Source: Streptomyces sp. NBC_01451 (GTDB taxonomy: Bacteria; Actinomycetota; Actinomycetes; Streptomycetales; Streptomycetaceae). Taken from it: a DNA stretch of 64,000 nt. Below, piece by piece: positions 56,701 to 64,000 of this stretch; positions within the stretch are counted from its first letter, which is position 1, and each line of letters begins with the position of its first letter. The notes under the pieces are model-generated. The model made no database searches, had not been told where the DNA came from, and saw only the letters and a list, made by a program, of their open reading frames with translations. The stretch covers positions 6,324,001 through 6,388,000 of the forward strand of contig NZ_CP109479.1 in the NCBI RefSeq assembly GCF_036227485.1, given 5' to 3'. The position numbers and the translations under genes were made by a program.

Positions 56701-57053
56701 AGAAGAAGCCCGACTTCATCGGCAAGCGGTCGTACGCCCGTGCCGACGCGGTCCGCCCCGACCGCAAGCACCTGGTCGGGCTGCTCCCGGACGACCCCGG
56801 CACCTTCCTCCCCGAGGGCACCCAACTGGTCGCCGACAGCGTGCTGCCCGCACCGCCCGTCCCGATGCTCGGCCATGTCACCTCCAGCTACCGCAGCGCC
56901 GCCCTGGGCCGGACCTTCGCCCTCGCCCTGATCAAGGGCGGCCGGGAACGGATGGGCGAGCGCCTGTACGCCCCCGTGGGTGACCGGCTGGTCCCGGTGA
57001 CCGTCGCGAGCCCCGTCCTCTACGACCCCGAGGGAGCCCGCCGAGATGGCTGA
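53763..57053 (+). CDS. soxDA: Sarcosine oxidase delta-alpha open frame (SoxD fused to SoxA through a repeat)
   Basis: One 1096-codon frame. Residues 1-91 are SoxD (MLLIPCPWCGPRDEAEFHYG with zinc cysteines; AGCRRWFNAVRD). Residues about 92-140 are encoded by a dispersed spacer repeat. From about 143 it is SoxA (QPFRLPTRGRLNRNTPLTF; FAD/NAD site [22 protein letters not shown]-terminal GcvT-like folate domain from about 680). SoxD (about 95 residues) and SoxA (about 950) are normally separate genes. No stop codon separates them here. GTG 54174 (residue 138) has GGGAAGGGG upstream, so a separate SoxA could still start there. The complex moves the sarcosine methyl group to THF, giving glycine. Confidence 0.88.
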   Translation: MLLIPCPWCGPRDEAEFHYGGQAHVAYPENPSALTDEEWARYLFFRDNPKGPFAERWNHGAGCRRWFNAVRDTGTNEILAVYRAGEERPTTSAAASPGVTSQPRPAFSARPAIEDEALSGPTGGLGAEPPELSGRGGVGEGSQPFRLPTRGRLNRNTPLTFTFDGTEYQGYEGDTLASALLANGVIHTGTSIKLGRPRGIFSAGVEEPNAVIQIEAPFPEPMLPATTVELYDGLAATSLPGQGRLATTPDPARYDAVHAHCDLLIVGAGPAGLAAAAAAARTGARVILADDRPEPGGSLLGTAEHLDWVAATASLLEAAPDVRVLPRTTVFGYYDDNHLLAVERRTNHLGAAAPGNVSRERVWRIRARRVVLATGAHERSLAFADNDRPGVMLAASARTYVNRHGVLPGRRAVVFTTNDSAYAAALDLTAAGAEVRAIVDTRPYPGEWAERARAAGIEVLAGHAVVGTEGGAEVGTEADARLTAVTVAPYTGELAGAGAATDQREFAADLLLVSGGWNPVAHLFSQAGGRLRYDDALGTFVPDSCRQAVEVAGSATGAPDLPTVLAQGVGAASRALAAEGYAPEAPRLPVPDPAAQPHTPPMHVYAIPDASDTRSFVDLQRDVSVDDLARATGAGMRSVEHTKRYTTAGTANDQGKTSGLLAGGIVAALLGVDISALGTTTFRPPYTPVAFATLAGRDRGALHDPIRTTALHAWHVEQGALFENVGQWKRPWYYPRAGEDMETAVLRECAAARDGVAFMDASTLGKIDVQGPDAGVFLDLLYTNMMSTLKVGMIRYGVMCRPDGMVFDDGTVIRLAQDRFLVTTTTGNAAAVLDWMEEWSQTEWPDLRVHCTSVTEQWATVALVGPRSRDVLGSLAPQLAVDNADFPFMAWRETSVAGIDARVCRISFSGELAYEINVSPWEARALWDALYEAGAPYGITPYGTETMHVLRAEKGYPIIGQDTDGTVTPQDLGMSWVVSKKKPDFIGKRSYARADAVRPDRKHLVGLLPDDPGTFLPEGTQLVADSVLPAPPVPMLGHVTSSYRSAALGRTFALALIKGGRERMGERLYAPVGDRLVPVTVASPVLYDPEGARRDG
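54063..54173. repeat. Dispersed repeat inside the soxD-soxA junction (copy 2)
   Basis: TCAGCCCGTCCGGCG, GAGGACGAGGCCC, GGGGGCAGAGCCCCC and GGGAAGGGGCGG follow in the same order as in the spacer at 49.67-49.75 kb. Here the element is read in frame as about 45 low-complexity residues. A hairpin at GGGGGC/GCCCCC remains. Confidence 0.75.
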
Positions 57054-57717
57054 CACCACCACCCTGAGCGCCGCCCCGCCGCACGGCGCCCCGTCCTCCT
57101 TTTCCTCCCCTTCCCCCGTCTCCGCCCTGTCGCCGGTGTCCCCGCTGGCGCACGAGGCCGGTCGCCTGGCCGCCGCCACCCGCGCCTCCGGGGGCGCGGT
57201 CCGGCTGGCCGAACTCCCCTTCCTGACCCAGCTCGACGTGCGCCTCGACTCCAAGGGAGCGGCGGCGGACGCGGTCGGGCTCGCGCTGGACCTCCCGCTG
57301 CCGGTGGCCCCCAACACCGTCGTCCGCGCGGGGGAGCTGGTCGGCCTGTGGCTGGGCCCGGACGAGTGGCTGCTGGTGGGGCCGCCCGGCAGCGAACGGG
57401 ACCTGGAGAGCCGGATCAGGGCGGCGGCCGGAGACGAACCGGTGTCCGTCACCGACGTCTCCGCCCAGCGCACCACGCTCCTCGTGACGGGCCCCCGCGC
57501 GCGCGACCTGCTGGCCCACGGCTGCGCCCTGGACCTCCACCCGCGTGCCTTCGGCCCCGGCCGCTGCGCCCAGACGACCCTGGGCCGCACCCAGGTGGTG
57601 CTGGTCGCGCGTGACGAGCCCAGGGCCGGCTTCTGGGTACTGGTCCGCGCCTCCTTCGCCGGCTATCTGACGGACTGGCTGCTGGACGCGGCCACGGAGT
57701 ACATGGCGCCGGAGTAG
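57046..57717 (+). CDS. soxG: Sarcosine oxidase gamma subunit SoxG
   Basis: This 223-residue protein has a low-complexity Ser/Pro N-terminus (about 1-30), then the SoxG domain: VRLAELPFLTQLDVRLDSKG, WLGPDEWLLVG, VSVTDVSAQRTTLLVTGPRARDLLAHG and FWVLVRASFAGYLTDWLLDA. It is a GcvT-like structural subunit that completes the heterotetramer. ATG 57046 overlaps the end of the soxA frame by 8 bp. Confidence 0.93.
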   Translation: MADTTTLSAAPPHGAPSSFSSPSPVSALSPVSPLAHEAGRLAAATRASGGAVRLAELPFLTQLDVRLDSKGAAADAVGLALDLPLPVAPNTVVRAGELVGLWLGPDEWLLVGPPGSERDLESRIRAAAGDEPVSVTDVSAQRTTLLVTGPRARDLLAHGCALDLHPRAFGPGRCAQTTLGRTQVVLVARDEPRAGFWVLVRASFAGYLTDWLLDAATEYMAPE

Positions 57718-58070
57718 TCGCTGCGCGGTCGGTGCGCGGTGCGCGGTGCGCGGTGGGCGCACGGTCGGCGTGCGGTGGATGCGCGGTGGGTGTGCGGTCG
57801 GCGTGCGGGGATGAGCGGTGGGTGTGCGGTCGGTGCGGGGTCGGCGGGCGGCCGGTGCACGGCCCGCTGGGACGGGCCCGCCGACGTCGATCGTCTGGAC
57901 GGGCGGGCCGGGCCTGTCCTAGGGTGCGTGATGCACGCAGCAAGCGCTTTCTTGCTGTGTTGTCCAGCCGTGCTTTCCAGTCCGCCCATGCCAACGCAAC
58001 TCATCGCTCAGCTCCCTGACCGGCTGCGCGAAGAGCCGATGGGGGGCTCTGGGCAGAACGGGAGCGTCTC
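57718..58070 (+). other. Repeat-rich spacer upstream of GH115 gene
   Basis: From about 57722 to 57860 there is a degenerate array of GCGGTCGGTGCGCGGTG-like 8-10 bp units with no believable codon usage for a real gene. From 57900 to 58070 lies the regulatory region of the GH115 gene, including the LacI-type operator listed separately. Confidence 0.55.
57938..57957. promoter_or_regulatory. LacI/GalR-type operator candidate
   Basis: CAGCAAGCGCTTTCTTGCTG combines the core AAGCGCTT typical of LacI-family sites with an outer inverted repeat CAGCAAG/CTTGCTG. It is 114 bp upstream of the GH115 GTG. No LacI gene is in the window. Confidence 0.6.
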
Positions 58071-61000
58071 GTGCCGCACCACGACCCCCAGGACCGGTCA
58101 CCGCAACCCCAGTCTCCCCCTGACCGGTCACGCCCATGGACCCGCAAGTCGTTCCTGCGCGGAATGGCCGCCGCCGGAGTGACCCCACTGCTCCCCGGGC
58201 TGCTCGCCGGAACAGCCCACGCCGCACCCGCACTCCGGCCCGGCAGACCCGAATTCCCGCTGGCGCGCGGCGGATTCGCCACCGACGTGTACGTGGACGC
58301 GGCCGACGACCCCGCCGTGCTCCGCGCGGCCGGGGACCTCCAGGCGGACATCGAACGGGTCGGCGGCGTACGGCCGCGACTGCTGCACACCGTCCCCGGG
58401 CAGACCGCGGGGCTGGTCGTGATCGGCACGATCGGCGCGAGCCCGCTCATCGACGGGCTCATCGCCAAGGGCCGCCTGAACGTCTCCCGGGTGAAGGGGC
58501 GTTGGGAGGCCTCGATCACCCAGGTGGTCGACCGTCCGCTGCCCGGGGTGGACCGCGCGCTGGTGATCGCGGGCAGCGACCGGCGCGGCACGATCTACGG
58601 GATCTACGACACCTCGGAACGCATCGGGGTCTCGCCCTGGTACTGGTGGGCCGACGTGCCGGTCGAGCACCGTGACGAAGTGACCGTGCCGGCGGGCCCC
58701 TTCACCCGCCACGAGCCGTCCGTCCGGTACCGGGGCATCTTCGTCAACGACGAGCAGAACCTGACCACTTGGTCCCACCGCACCCAGGAGCCGGACAAGA
58801 ACATCGGCCCCGAGACGTACAAGCACGTCTTCGAACTGCTCCTCCGCCTCAAGGCCAACTACCTCTGGCCGGCCATGCATCCGTACTCCGACTTCTTCAA
58901 CAAGCACCGCGAGAACCCCGAACTGGCCGAGCGCTACGGCATAGTCGTCGGCTCCAGCCACCCGGAGGCCCTGCTCCGGAACGGCGTCCACGAGTGGGAC
59001 CCGTGGGCGGCCGAGCACCGGAACGCCGACGGCAGCCTGCCGGTGTACGACTACACGGTGAACCCCGGTGTCATCTCGGACTACTGGAGAGCCCGGGCCC
59101 GCCAGAACGCCGCCTACGAGAGCAGTTGGACGCTCGGCATGCGCGGCCTGCACGACACCGCGCTGGAGACGAAGTACGCCACGACGATCCCCGAGAAGGT
59201 CGTGGTGATGAACGACATCATCGCCGACCAGCGCCGCATCCTGGCCGAGGAGGTCGGCCAGGCGGCCGAGCCGCAGATCTTCATCCCGTACAAGGAGGTC
59301 CTGGACCTGTACAACGCGGGCGTCCAGGTACCCGACGACGTCACGCTCATCTGGCCGGACGACAACCACGGCAACATGCGCCAACTGCCGGACGACACGG
59401 AGCGGCGGCGCCCGGGCGGCAACGGCATCTACTACCACCTCTCCTACTGGGGCCGCCCGAAGAGCTACCTGTGGCTGGACACCACCCAACCGGCCAAGGT
59501 CTGGCAGGAGTTGCGCCGGGTGTACGAGCACGGCGCCGACCGTATGTGGATCTTCAACGTGGGGGACGTCAAGTCGATCGAGAACGGGCTGTCCTTCGCG
59601 ATGGACGTCGCCTGGGACGTGCACCGGTGGAGCGCGGACTGCTCGGACGCGGACGACGGAGAGCGTGCCGAGGGCGTCCAGGGCGTCGAGGGCGTCGAGG
59701 GCTTCCTGGTCGAGTGGGCGGGCCGCCAGTTCGGGCAGCGCCACGGCCGCGAGATAGCCGCGATCCGCACCGAGTACTACCGCCTCGCGGCGGAACTGCG
59801 CCCGGAGTTCATCGCCAAGGGCCTGCTCTCCGTGGTCCACCACGGCGACGAGGCGGGCCGCCGGACGGCGGCGTACGAGCAACTGCTGGAGCGGGCAAGG
59901 ACCTTGGGGTCCAAGCTGCCCGAGGCCTACCGGGACGCCTACTTCGAACTGGTCGAATACCCCGTCCACGGGGCCTACTTGATGAACCTGAAGTACTACT
60001 GGGCGGACCGCAACGCGCTCGCCCTGCGCCAGGGACGCGGCGCCGGGACGAACCGCTTCGCCGACCTGGCCGAGGCGGCCCACACCACGGAGGCCGCGCT
60101 CACCAAGCGGTACAACACCGAGGTGGCGGGCGGGAAATGGGACGGGATCGTCAACCCGTACCCCTCGCAGATCCCGAAGGCGCCGGGTCGCCCGGCCGTC
60201 AGCAGGGTCGCCCGCCAGGAGACCTCGGGCCTGGGAGTGGCGTCGGAGGGCAACGAGACGGGAACGGCCCGCCAGCTGTCCTTCTTCTCCGGCACCCGGG
60301 ACCGACGCTTCGTGGACGTCTTCAACACCGGCTTTCTGCCCCTGAGCTGGACCGCCGAGGCGAGTCACCCCTGGGTCCGGCTGAGCGAGTCGGGCGGCTC
60401 CCTGACCGACCAGACCAGGGTGTGGGTGGAGATCGACTGGGACCGGGTGCCCGAAGGGACGTACGAGGCGACGGTCACCGTGAGCGGGGCCGACGCCGGC
60501 CGACGTGTCGACGTACCGCTGAGCGTGCGCAACGACGCCGCAGGGGTCCGGCGTTGGAGAAGCGGGTTCGTCGAGGCGCACGGATACGTCTCGATCGACG
60601 CCGCGCACACCGACCGCCGGGTGACGCGCGGCGGGGCCCGCTGGCGGACCGTACGCGGGCTGGGCCGTCGTAGCGGCGCGGTGGAGGCGGTGCCGTCGAC
60701 GGCGGCGCCCATCACGGCCGACTTCGCCGTGCGCGCACCGGAGTTGAGATACCGGGTGCACTTCGCCAGTACCGGCACCTTCCCGGTCACCGTCCTCCGG
60801 TTGCCGTCGCTCGACGAGCGGGGCCATCGGCGGGTGGCGCTCTGCCTCGACGACCAGCCGGTGACGGTGCTGTCGGGGCAGTCCGTCGCCACCGGCAACC
60901 GGGGCGACGCCTGGGCCCGCAACGTGGAGGACGGCGTCGAGAGACTGACGGCCACGGTGAGCGTCACCGAACCCGGCGAGCACGAACTGCGGCTCTTCAT

Positions 61001-61127
61001 GGTCGACGCGGCGATCGCCGTGGACCAGATCGTCATCGACACGGGCGGACTGCCGGTCAGTTATCTGGCCCCGCCGGAGAGCTACCACCCGGTGTTCAAC
61101 TCCGGCCTCCGGGAGAAGCAGCCGTAG
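58071..61127 (+). CDS. GH115-like secreted alpha-glucuronidase
   Basis: This 1018-residue secreted enzyme has a Tat-like signal with Arg-Lys (WTRKSFLRGMAAAGVTPLLP, about 22-41, ending AHAA). The GH115 body includes YGIYDTSERIGVSPWYWWAD, RYRGIFVNDEQNLTTW, LKANYLWPAMHPYSDFFNKH, LIWPDDNHGNMRQL, GRPKSYLWLDTT and MWIFNVGDVKSIE. GH115 enzymes remove glucuronic or methylglucuronic acid side chains from xylan. A C-terminal beta domain (about 850-1018) completes the usual length. Start GTG 58071 follows GGGAGCG. The LacI-type operator suggests sugar induction. Confidence 0.9.
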   Translation: MPHHDPQDRSPQPQSPPDRSRPWTRKSFLRGMAAAGVTPLLPGLLAGTAHAAPALRPGRPEFPLARGGFATDVYVDAADDPAVLRAAGDLQADIERVGGVRPRLLHTVPGQTAGLVVIGTIGASPLIDGLIAKGRLNVSRVKGRWEASITQVVDRPLPGVDRALVIAGSDRRGTIYGIYDTSERIGVSPWYWWADVPVEHRDEVTVPAGPFTRHEPSVRYRGIFVNDEQNLTTWSHRTQEPDKNIGPETYKHVFELLLRLKANYLWPAMHPYSDFFNKHRENPELAERYGIVVGSSHPEALLRNGVHEWDPWAAEHRNADGSLPVYDYTVNPGVISDYWRARARQNAAYESSWTLGMRGLHDTALETKYATTIPEKVVVMNDIIADQRRILAEEVGQAAEPQIFIPYKEVLDLYNAGVQVPDDVTLIWPDDNHGNMRQLPDDTERRRPGGNGIYYHLSYWGRPKSYLWLDTTQPAKVWQELRRVYEHGADRMWIFNVGDVKSIENGLSFAMDVAWDVHRWSADCSDADDGERAEGVQGVEGVEGFLVEWAGRQFGQRHGREIAAIRTEYYRLAAELRPEFIAKGLLSVVHHGDEAGRRTAAYEQLLERARTLGSKLPEAYRDAYFELVEYPVHGAYLMNLKYYWADRNALALRQGRGAGTNRFADLAEAAHTTEAALTKRYNTEVAGGKWDGIVNPYPSQIPKAPGRPAVSRVARQETSGLGVASEGNETGTARQLSFFSGTRDRRFVDVFNTGFLPLSWTAEASHPWVRLSESGGSLTDQTRVWVEIDWDRVPEGTYEATVTVSGADAGRRVDVPLSVRNDAAGVRRWRSGFVEAHGYVSIDAAHTDRRVTRGGARWRTVRGLGRRSGAVEAVPSTAAPITADFAVRAPELRYRVHFASTGTFPVTVLRLPSLDERGHRRVALCLDDQPVTVLSGQSVATGNRGDAWARNVEDGVERLTATVSVTEPGEHELRLFMVDAAIAVDQIVIDTGGLPVSYLAPPESYHPVFNSGLREKQP

Positions 61128-61133
61128 CGAGGA

Positions 61134-61236
61134 AGGTGGCGTACATCGGATCTCTCTTGGACTGGACCTGAGCGTTGACGCACGTCAATGCCAGTTCTAC
61201 GCTCCTTCGAAAGATAGATCCGATGGCTCGCCACCT
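61134..61236. repeat. Long imperfect inverted repeat
   Basis: Left arm 61134-61158 and right arm 61211-61236 match over about 25 bp as reverse complements with three differences. The 52-bp centre contains TTGACGCACGTCAA, itself a dyad. It may be a large terminator after the GH115 gene or a regulatory dyad for the next gene. Confidence 0.65.
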
Positions 61237-61277
61237 CTCCCAAGTCTCTCGTACCCCTCCCGGAAGGCTGATTTGAC

Positions 61278-61973
61278 ATGCCCATGACTCCATCGAGGCG
61301 TACGGTTCTGACCGCCGGAGGCTTACTCGCCGGCGGCGCCGCCTGGTCGACGACCCGGTCGACGGCCTCCGCGGCTTCACCGTCCGCCACCGCGGCGGCG
61401 TCCCCCACGGACGGCTGGACGAGGACCACGTTCACGTACGCCATGCAGAAGCCGTGGAACCTGGCCCTGGGTGACCGGTACGGCAACAGCGGCGGCGTCC
61501 ACCGCATGTGGGTGTACGACACCGACGAGCCCATGTCGCAGGGCAGTTCCACGGACCCGCGCACCGAGATGCGCTGGCAGCGGCAGTACACGTCCGGCCG
61601 CCACATGTGGGACGCCGACGTGTACCTCCCCGCCGGCACGAACGGCGCGACCTTCGTTCAGATCCTCCGCGTGATCCACCCCGAGGGCACCCCGGCCACC
61701 GACTTCATGCTCAACGCCTACAGCGCGAACGGCGGCACGGTGCGGGCGTACGACCGCACGGTCCTCAAGACCAACGCGTACGACCAGTGGTTCAACGTCA
61801 AACTCGCGCACAACGCCTCGGCGGGCGGCGTAGAGGTCTATTTCGACGACGAGTCGGTCCTCGTGACAGAGGACCGCGGCCCCGCCACCCGCCACTTCAA
61901 GAACGGCGTCTACCACCACGGCACCGGACGGGCCGAGGCCCGCTTCCGCAACATCACGTACTGGACGCGCTGA
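61278..61973 (+). CDS. Tat-exported jelly-roll protein, polysaccharide-lyase candidate (TTA codon)
   Basis: This protein of about 231 residues has a twin-arginine signal (SRRTVLTAGGLLAGGAA) and a single beta-jelly-roll domain with STDPRTEMRWQRQYTSGRHM, DVYLPAGTNGATFVQILRV, NAYDQWFNVKLAHN, VEVYFDDESVLV and the end RFRNITYWTR. The layout resembles small glucuronan/alginate-type lyases (PL20-like); the exact family is uncertain. Leu16 is a TTA codon (61323-61325), suggesting bldA-dependent production. A second ATG at 61284 is possible. It follows the GH115 gene, consistent with joint attack on uronic-acid polysaccharides. Confidence 0.7.
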   Translation: MPMTPSRRTVLTAGGLLAGGAAWSTTRSTASAASPSATAAASPTDGWTRTTFTYAMQKPWNLALGDRYGNSGGVHRMWVYDTDEPMSQGSSTDPRTEMRWQRQYTSGRHMWDADVYLPAGTNGATFVQILRVIHPEGTPATDFMLNAYSANGGTVRAYDRTVLKTNAYDQWFNVKLAHNASAGGVEVYFDDESVLVTEDRGPATRHFKNGVYHHGTGRAEARFRNITYWTR

Positions 61974-62116
61974 GTCGGCGACGGCCTCCGGAGGCGCGTG
62001 GTCATCGGAGCGGGGTGTGACCTGCTTCACATCGGTGACCTGTCACGTGCGGTGCGGGTTGCTTGTCCCATGGGCGTCACCGGTACCGAAGCCGGTGCCC
62101 GACCTTGGGAGACCCG

Positions 62117-63295
62117 ATGAACAAAGGCCACCGCATCGTCGTTCTCGGCGCCGGCTACACGGGCCTGTTCAGTGCCATCCGGCTGGCCCACCGCACCCGC
62201 CGGACCGGCGTGATGATCACCCTGGTCAACCCCTCGGACAGGTTCGTCGAGCGACTGCGGATGCATCAGATCGCCGCGGGGCAGGAACTGGCCGACCACC
62301 GGATCCCCGACCTGCTCGCCGGGACCGGCGTCACGTTCGTCCAGGGCGCCGCCACCGCCATCGACCCCGAGGCCCGGCAGATCACCGTCGACGGCGCCGA
62401 GACCCTCGGCTACGACACGCTCGTCTACGCACTGGGCAGCTCGACCGACACCGGTAGGGTCCCCGGCGCCGACACCCAGGCGTTCACCCTCAACAACCCG
62501 GAGACCGCCGGTCGGTTGGCCACGCGACTCACCGAGGTCGCCGCGTCCGGCGGCACGGTCACCGTCTGCGGCGGTGGCCTGACCGGCATCGAGGCGGCCA
62601 CCGAGATCGCCGAGAGCCACCCCGGGCTGGGCGTCACGCTGATCAGCCTGGACGAGCCCGGCGGCATGATGGGCGCCAAGGCCCGCGCCTATCTCCACGG
62701 CGCGCTGGACCGCCTCGGCGTCACCCTTGAGACCGGCGCCCGTGTCACCAAGGTGCTGCCCGACGCCGTCGAACTGGCCGACGGCAGGCTCGTCCGCTCC
62801 GACGCGTGCCTGTGGACCACCGGCGTCAAGGTGTCGCCGCTCGCCGCCGACGCCGGGATCGCCACCGACGACCGTGGCCTCATCCTGGTCGACGCCACCC
62901 TGCGTTCGGTTTCCCACCCGGAGATCCACGCCATCGGCGACGCCGCCGCCGTCCGGCTGGCCTGGGGACAGATCCACGGCACCTGCCAGAGCGGCCTGCC
63001 CACCGCCCAGTACACCGCCGACACCATCGCGCGGCTCGTACGCGGCAAGGCCGTCAAGCCGTTCCGCTTCGGCTACTTCCACCAGCCGGTCAGCCTCGGC
63101 CGCCGTGACGCCGTCATCCAGTTCACCAAGGCCGACGAAACCCCCCGCCGCACGCACCTCACCGGCCGGAGCGCCGCCGCGTACAAGGAGATGGTCAGCG
63201 GCAGCCCGCTCACGACCTACCGGTTCAGCAAGCGCATGAACGTCACCACCATCGTCTCCAAGGGCGGCCGGGCCACCCGCAAGCCCGCGGCATGA
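62117..63295 (+). CDS. NADH dehydrogenase type II-like FAD oxidoreductase
   Basis: This 392-residue flavoprotein has FAD motif IVVLGAGYTGLFSAIRLAHR, YDTLVYALGSSTD, NAD motif VTVCGGGLTGIEAATEIAE, LWTTGVKVSPLA and HAIGDAAAVRL. This resembles NDH-2-like and quinone-interacting reductases; no C-terminal membrane anchor is obvious. ATG 62117 starts the FAD domain cleanly. It lies 72 bp upstream of an ECF41-type sigma gene. Such sigma genes are typically linked to oxidoreductases, carboxymuconolactone decarboxylases or epimerases, so this is a likely target or partner. Confidence 0.85.
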   Translation: MNKGHRIVVLGAGYTGLFSAIRLAHRTRRTGVMITLVNPSDRFVERLRMHQIAAGQELADHRIPDLLAGTGVTFVQGAATAIDPEARQITVDGAETLGYDTLVYALGSSTDTGRVPGADTQAFTLNNPETAGRLATRLTEVAASGGTVTVCGGGLTGIEAATEIAESHPGLGVTLISLDEPGGMMGAKARAYLHGALDRLGVTLETGARVTKVLPDAVELADGRLVRSDACLWTTGVKVSPLAADAGIATDDRGLILVDATLRSVSHPEIHAIGDAAAVRLAWGQIHGTCQSGLPTAQYTADTIARLVRGKAVKPFRFGYFHQPVSLGRRDAVIQFTKADETPRRTHLTGRSAAAYKEMVSGSPLTTYRFSKRMNVTTIVSKGGRATRKPAA

Positions 63296-63367
63296 CGGGC
63301 GCGTCGGCAGTCGGCGCCATGATCCCGGACCTTGCCGCCCTGGTTTCGGTGCTGGCAGCATGAGCCG

Positions 63368-64000
63368 ATGGCCGACGCCAAGGACGAGCAGGACCCGTAC
63401 CTCGAACACCGCAGGCTGCTGTTCGCCACCGCCTACCGCATGCTGGGCAGCGTCACCGACGCCGAGGACGTCCTCCAGGACACCTGGCTGAGCTGGCGCA
63501 CCGCGGACCGCGACACGGTCCGCCACCCCAAGGCCTACCTGGTGCGCACGGTCACCAACCTCTCGCTGAACCGCCTCACCTCCGCACGGGCGACCCGCGA
63601 GACCTACGTCGGACCGTGGCTCCCCGAGCCCCTGCTGACCTCACCCGACATCGCCGCGGAGACCGAACTGGCCGACAGCGTCTCCACCGCGATGCTCGTC
63701 GTCCTGGAAACCCTCAGCCCCGTCGAACGCGCCGTCTTCCTGCTCCGCGAGGTCTTCGGCTACTCGCACGCCGAGATCGCCGAGACCCTCGAACGTCCCG
63801 AGCCGACGGTCCGCCAGATCGCCCACCGCGCACGCGCGCACGTCCAGGCCCGCCGCCCCCGCTTCGACGCCGACCAGGCCCGGCGCCGACAGGTCACCAC
63901 CCGGTTCATGGAGGCCTGCGCGGGCGGCGACCTGAACGCCGTCATGGAACTGCTCGCCCCCGAGGTCACCGCCTGGTCCGACGGCGGCGGCAAGGTGACC
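63368..64000 (+). CDS. sigJ: ECF sigma factor, SigJ/ECF41-like, cut by window end
   Basis: The first 211 codons are present. The sigma-2 region has LEHRRLLFATAYRMLGSVTD and AEDVLQDTWLSW; sigma-4 has VLETLSPVERAVFLLREVFG and YSHAEIAETLERPEPTVRQI. A SnoaL-like C-terminal extension begins (RFMEACAGGDLNAVMELLAP). That extension is the ECF41/SigJ hallmark and modulates activity without a separate anti-sigma factor. ATG 63368 follows CATGAGCCG; the stop is outside the window. Confidence 0.88.
   Translation, partial: MADAKDEQDPYLEHRRLLFATAYRMLGSVTDAEDVLQDTWLSWRTADRDTVRHPKAYLVRTVTNLSLNRLTSARATRETYVGPWLPEPLLTSPDIAAETELADSVSTAMLVVLETLSPVERAVFLLREVFGYSHAEIAETLERPEPTVRQIAHRARAHVQARRPRFDADQARRRQVTTRFMEACAGGDLNAVMELLAPEVTAWSDGGGKVT

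Noticed and set aside
57718..57900. Small frames in the GCGGTCGGTGCG repeat
   Set aside because: They arise from a degenerate repeat, lack a ribosome site and have no homology I can recognise.

Overview
The window is high-GC Streptomyces chromosome. The evidence is the chaplin and rodlin genes, a conservon signal operon, a melC tyrosinase pair, mycothiol-type formaldehyde detoxification, frequent GTG starts, ATGA/GTGA gene overlaps and rare TTA codons. I saw no tRNA, rRNA, IS element, prophage or CRISPR array.

Region 1 (1-22.2 kb) concerns the cell surface and aerial hyphae. It holds the end of a rodlin gene, three short chaplins (413, 17102 and 21895 on the minus strand), an LPXTG protein with a Pro/Thr/Lys stalk, several small secreted proteins and the melC1-melC2 tyrosinase pair. 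Between the chaplins lies a minus-strand, translationally coupled exopolysaccharide cluster: two glycosyltransferases, a polyprenyl-P sugar-1-P transferase, an O-antigen-ligase-like polymerase, a MurJ/Wzx flippase, a Wzz-like chain-length protein, a polysaccharide deacetylase and a GNAT/FemAB-like protein. Next to it are an ATP-grasp/FAD enzyme pair and a divergent GH26-like glycanase.

Region 2 (22.4-33.4 kb) holds a DUF2087 protein, a conservon (cvnA-B-C-D plus a CYP157-like P450; cvnC has a TTA codon), a PadR regulator, a 2,4-dienoyl-CoA-reductase-like flavoenzyme and the fused B12 mutase icmF, which lies downstream of a perfect 21-bp inverted repeat.

Region 3 (33.4-57.7 kb) is a near-complete choline to glycine betaine to dimethylglycine to sarcosine to glycine island. 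It encodes choline uptake (ATPase, double permease, lipoprotein), BetA, BetB, a Rieske-type betaine demethylase with its own ferredoxin and reductase, dimethylglycine oxidase and heterotetrameric sarcosine oxidase (SoxB, D, A, G). C1 handling is provided by mycothiol-dependent formaldehyde dehydrogenase, an MBL hydrolase, a MetF-like protein and PurU. An IclR regulator sits in the middle. Eight copies of one tandem operator, two GTTGCG-N5-CGCAAC dyads 2 bp apart, lie at seven promoters of this island, including the IclR gene's own, with one extra upstream copy. This predicted regulon is the main discovery in the window. A second is an apparent soxD-soxA fusion through a dispersed repeat.

Region 4 (57.7-64 kb) holds a GH115-like secreted glucuronidase with a LacI-type operator, a Tat-exported jelly-roll lyase candidate with a TTA codon, an NDH-2-like flavoprotein and the start of an ECF41/SigJ-type sigma factor cut by the window end.
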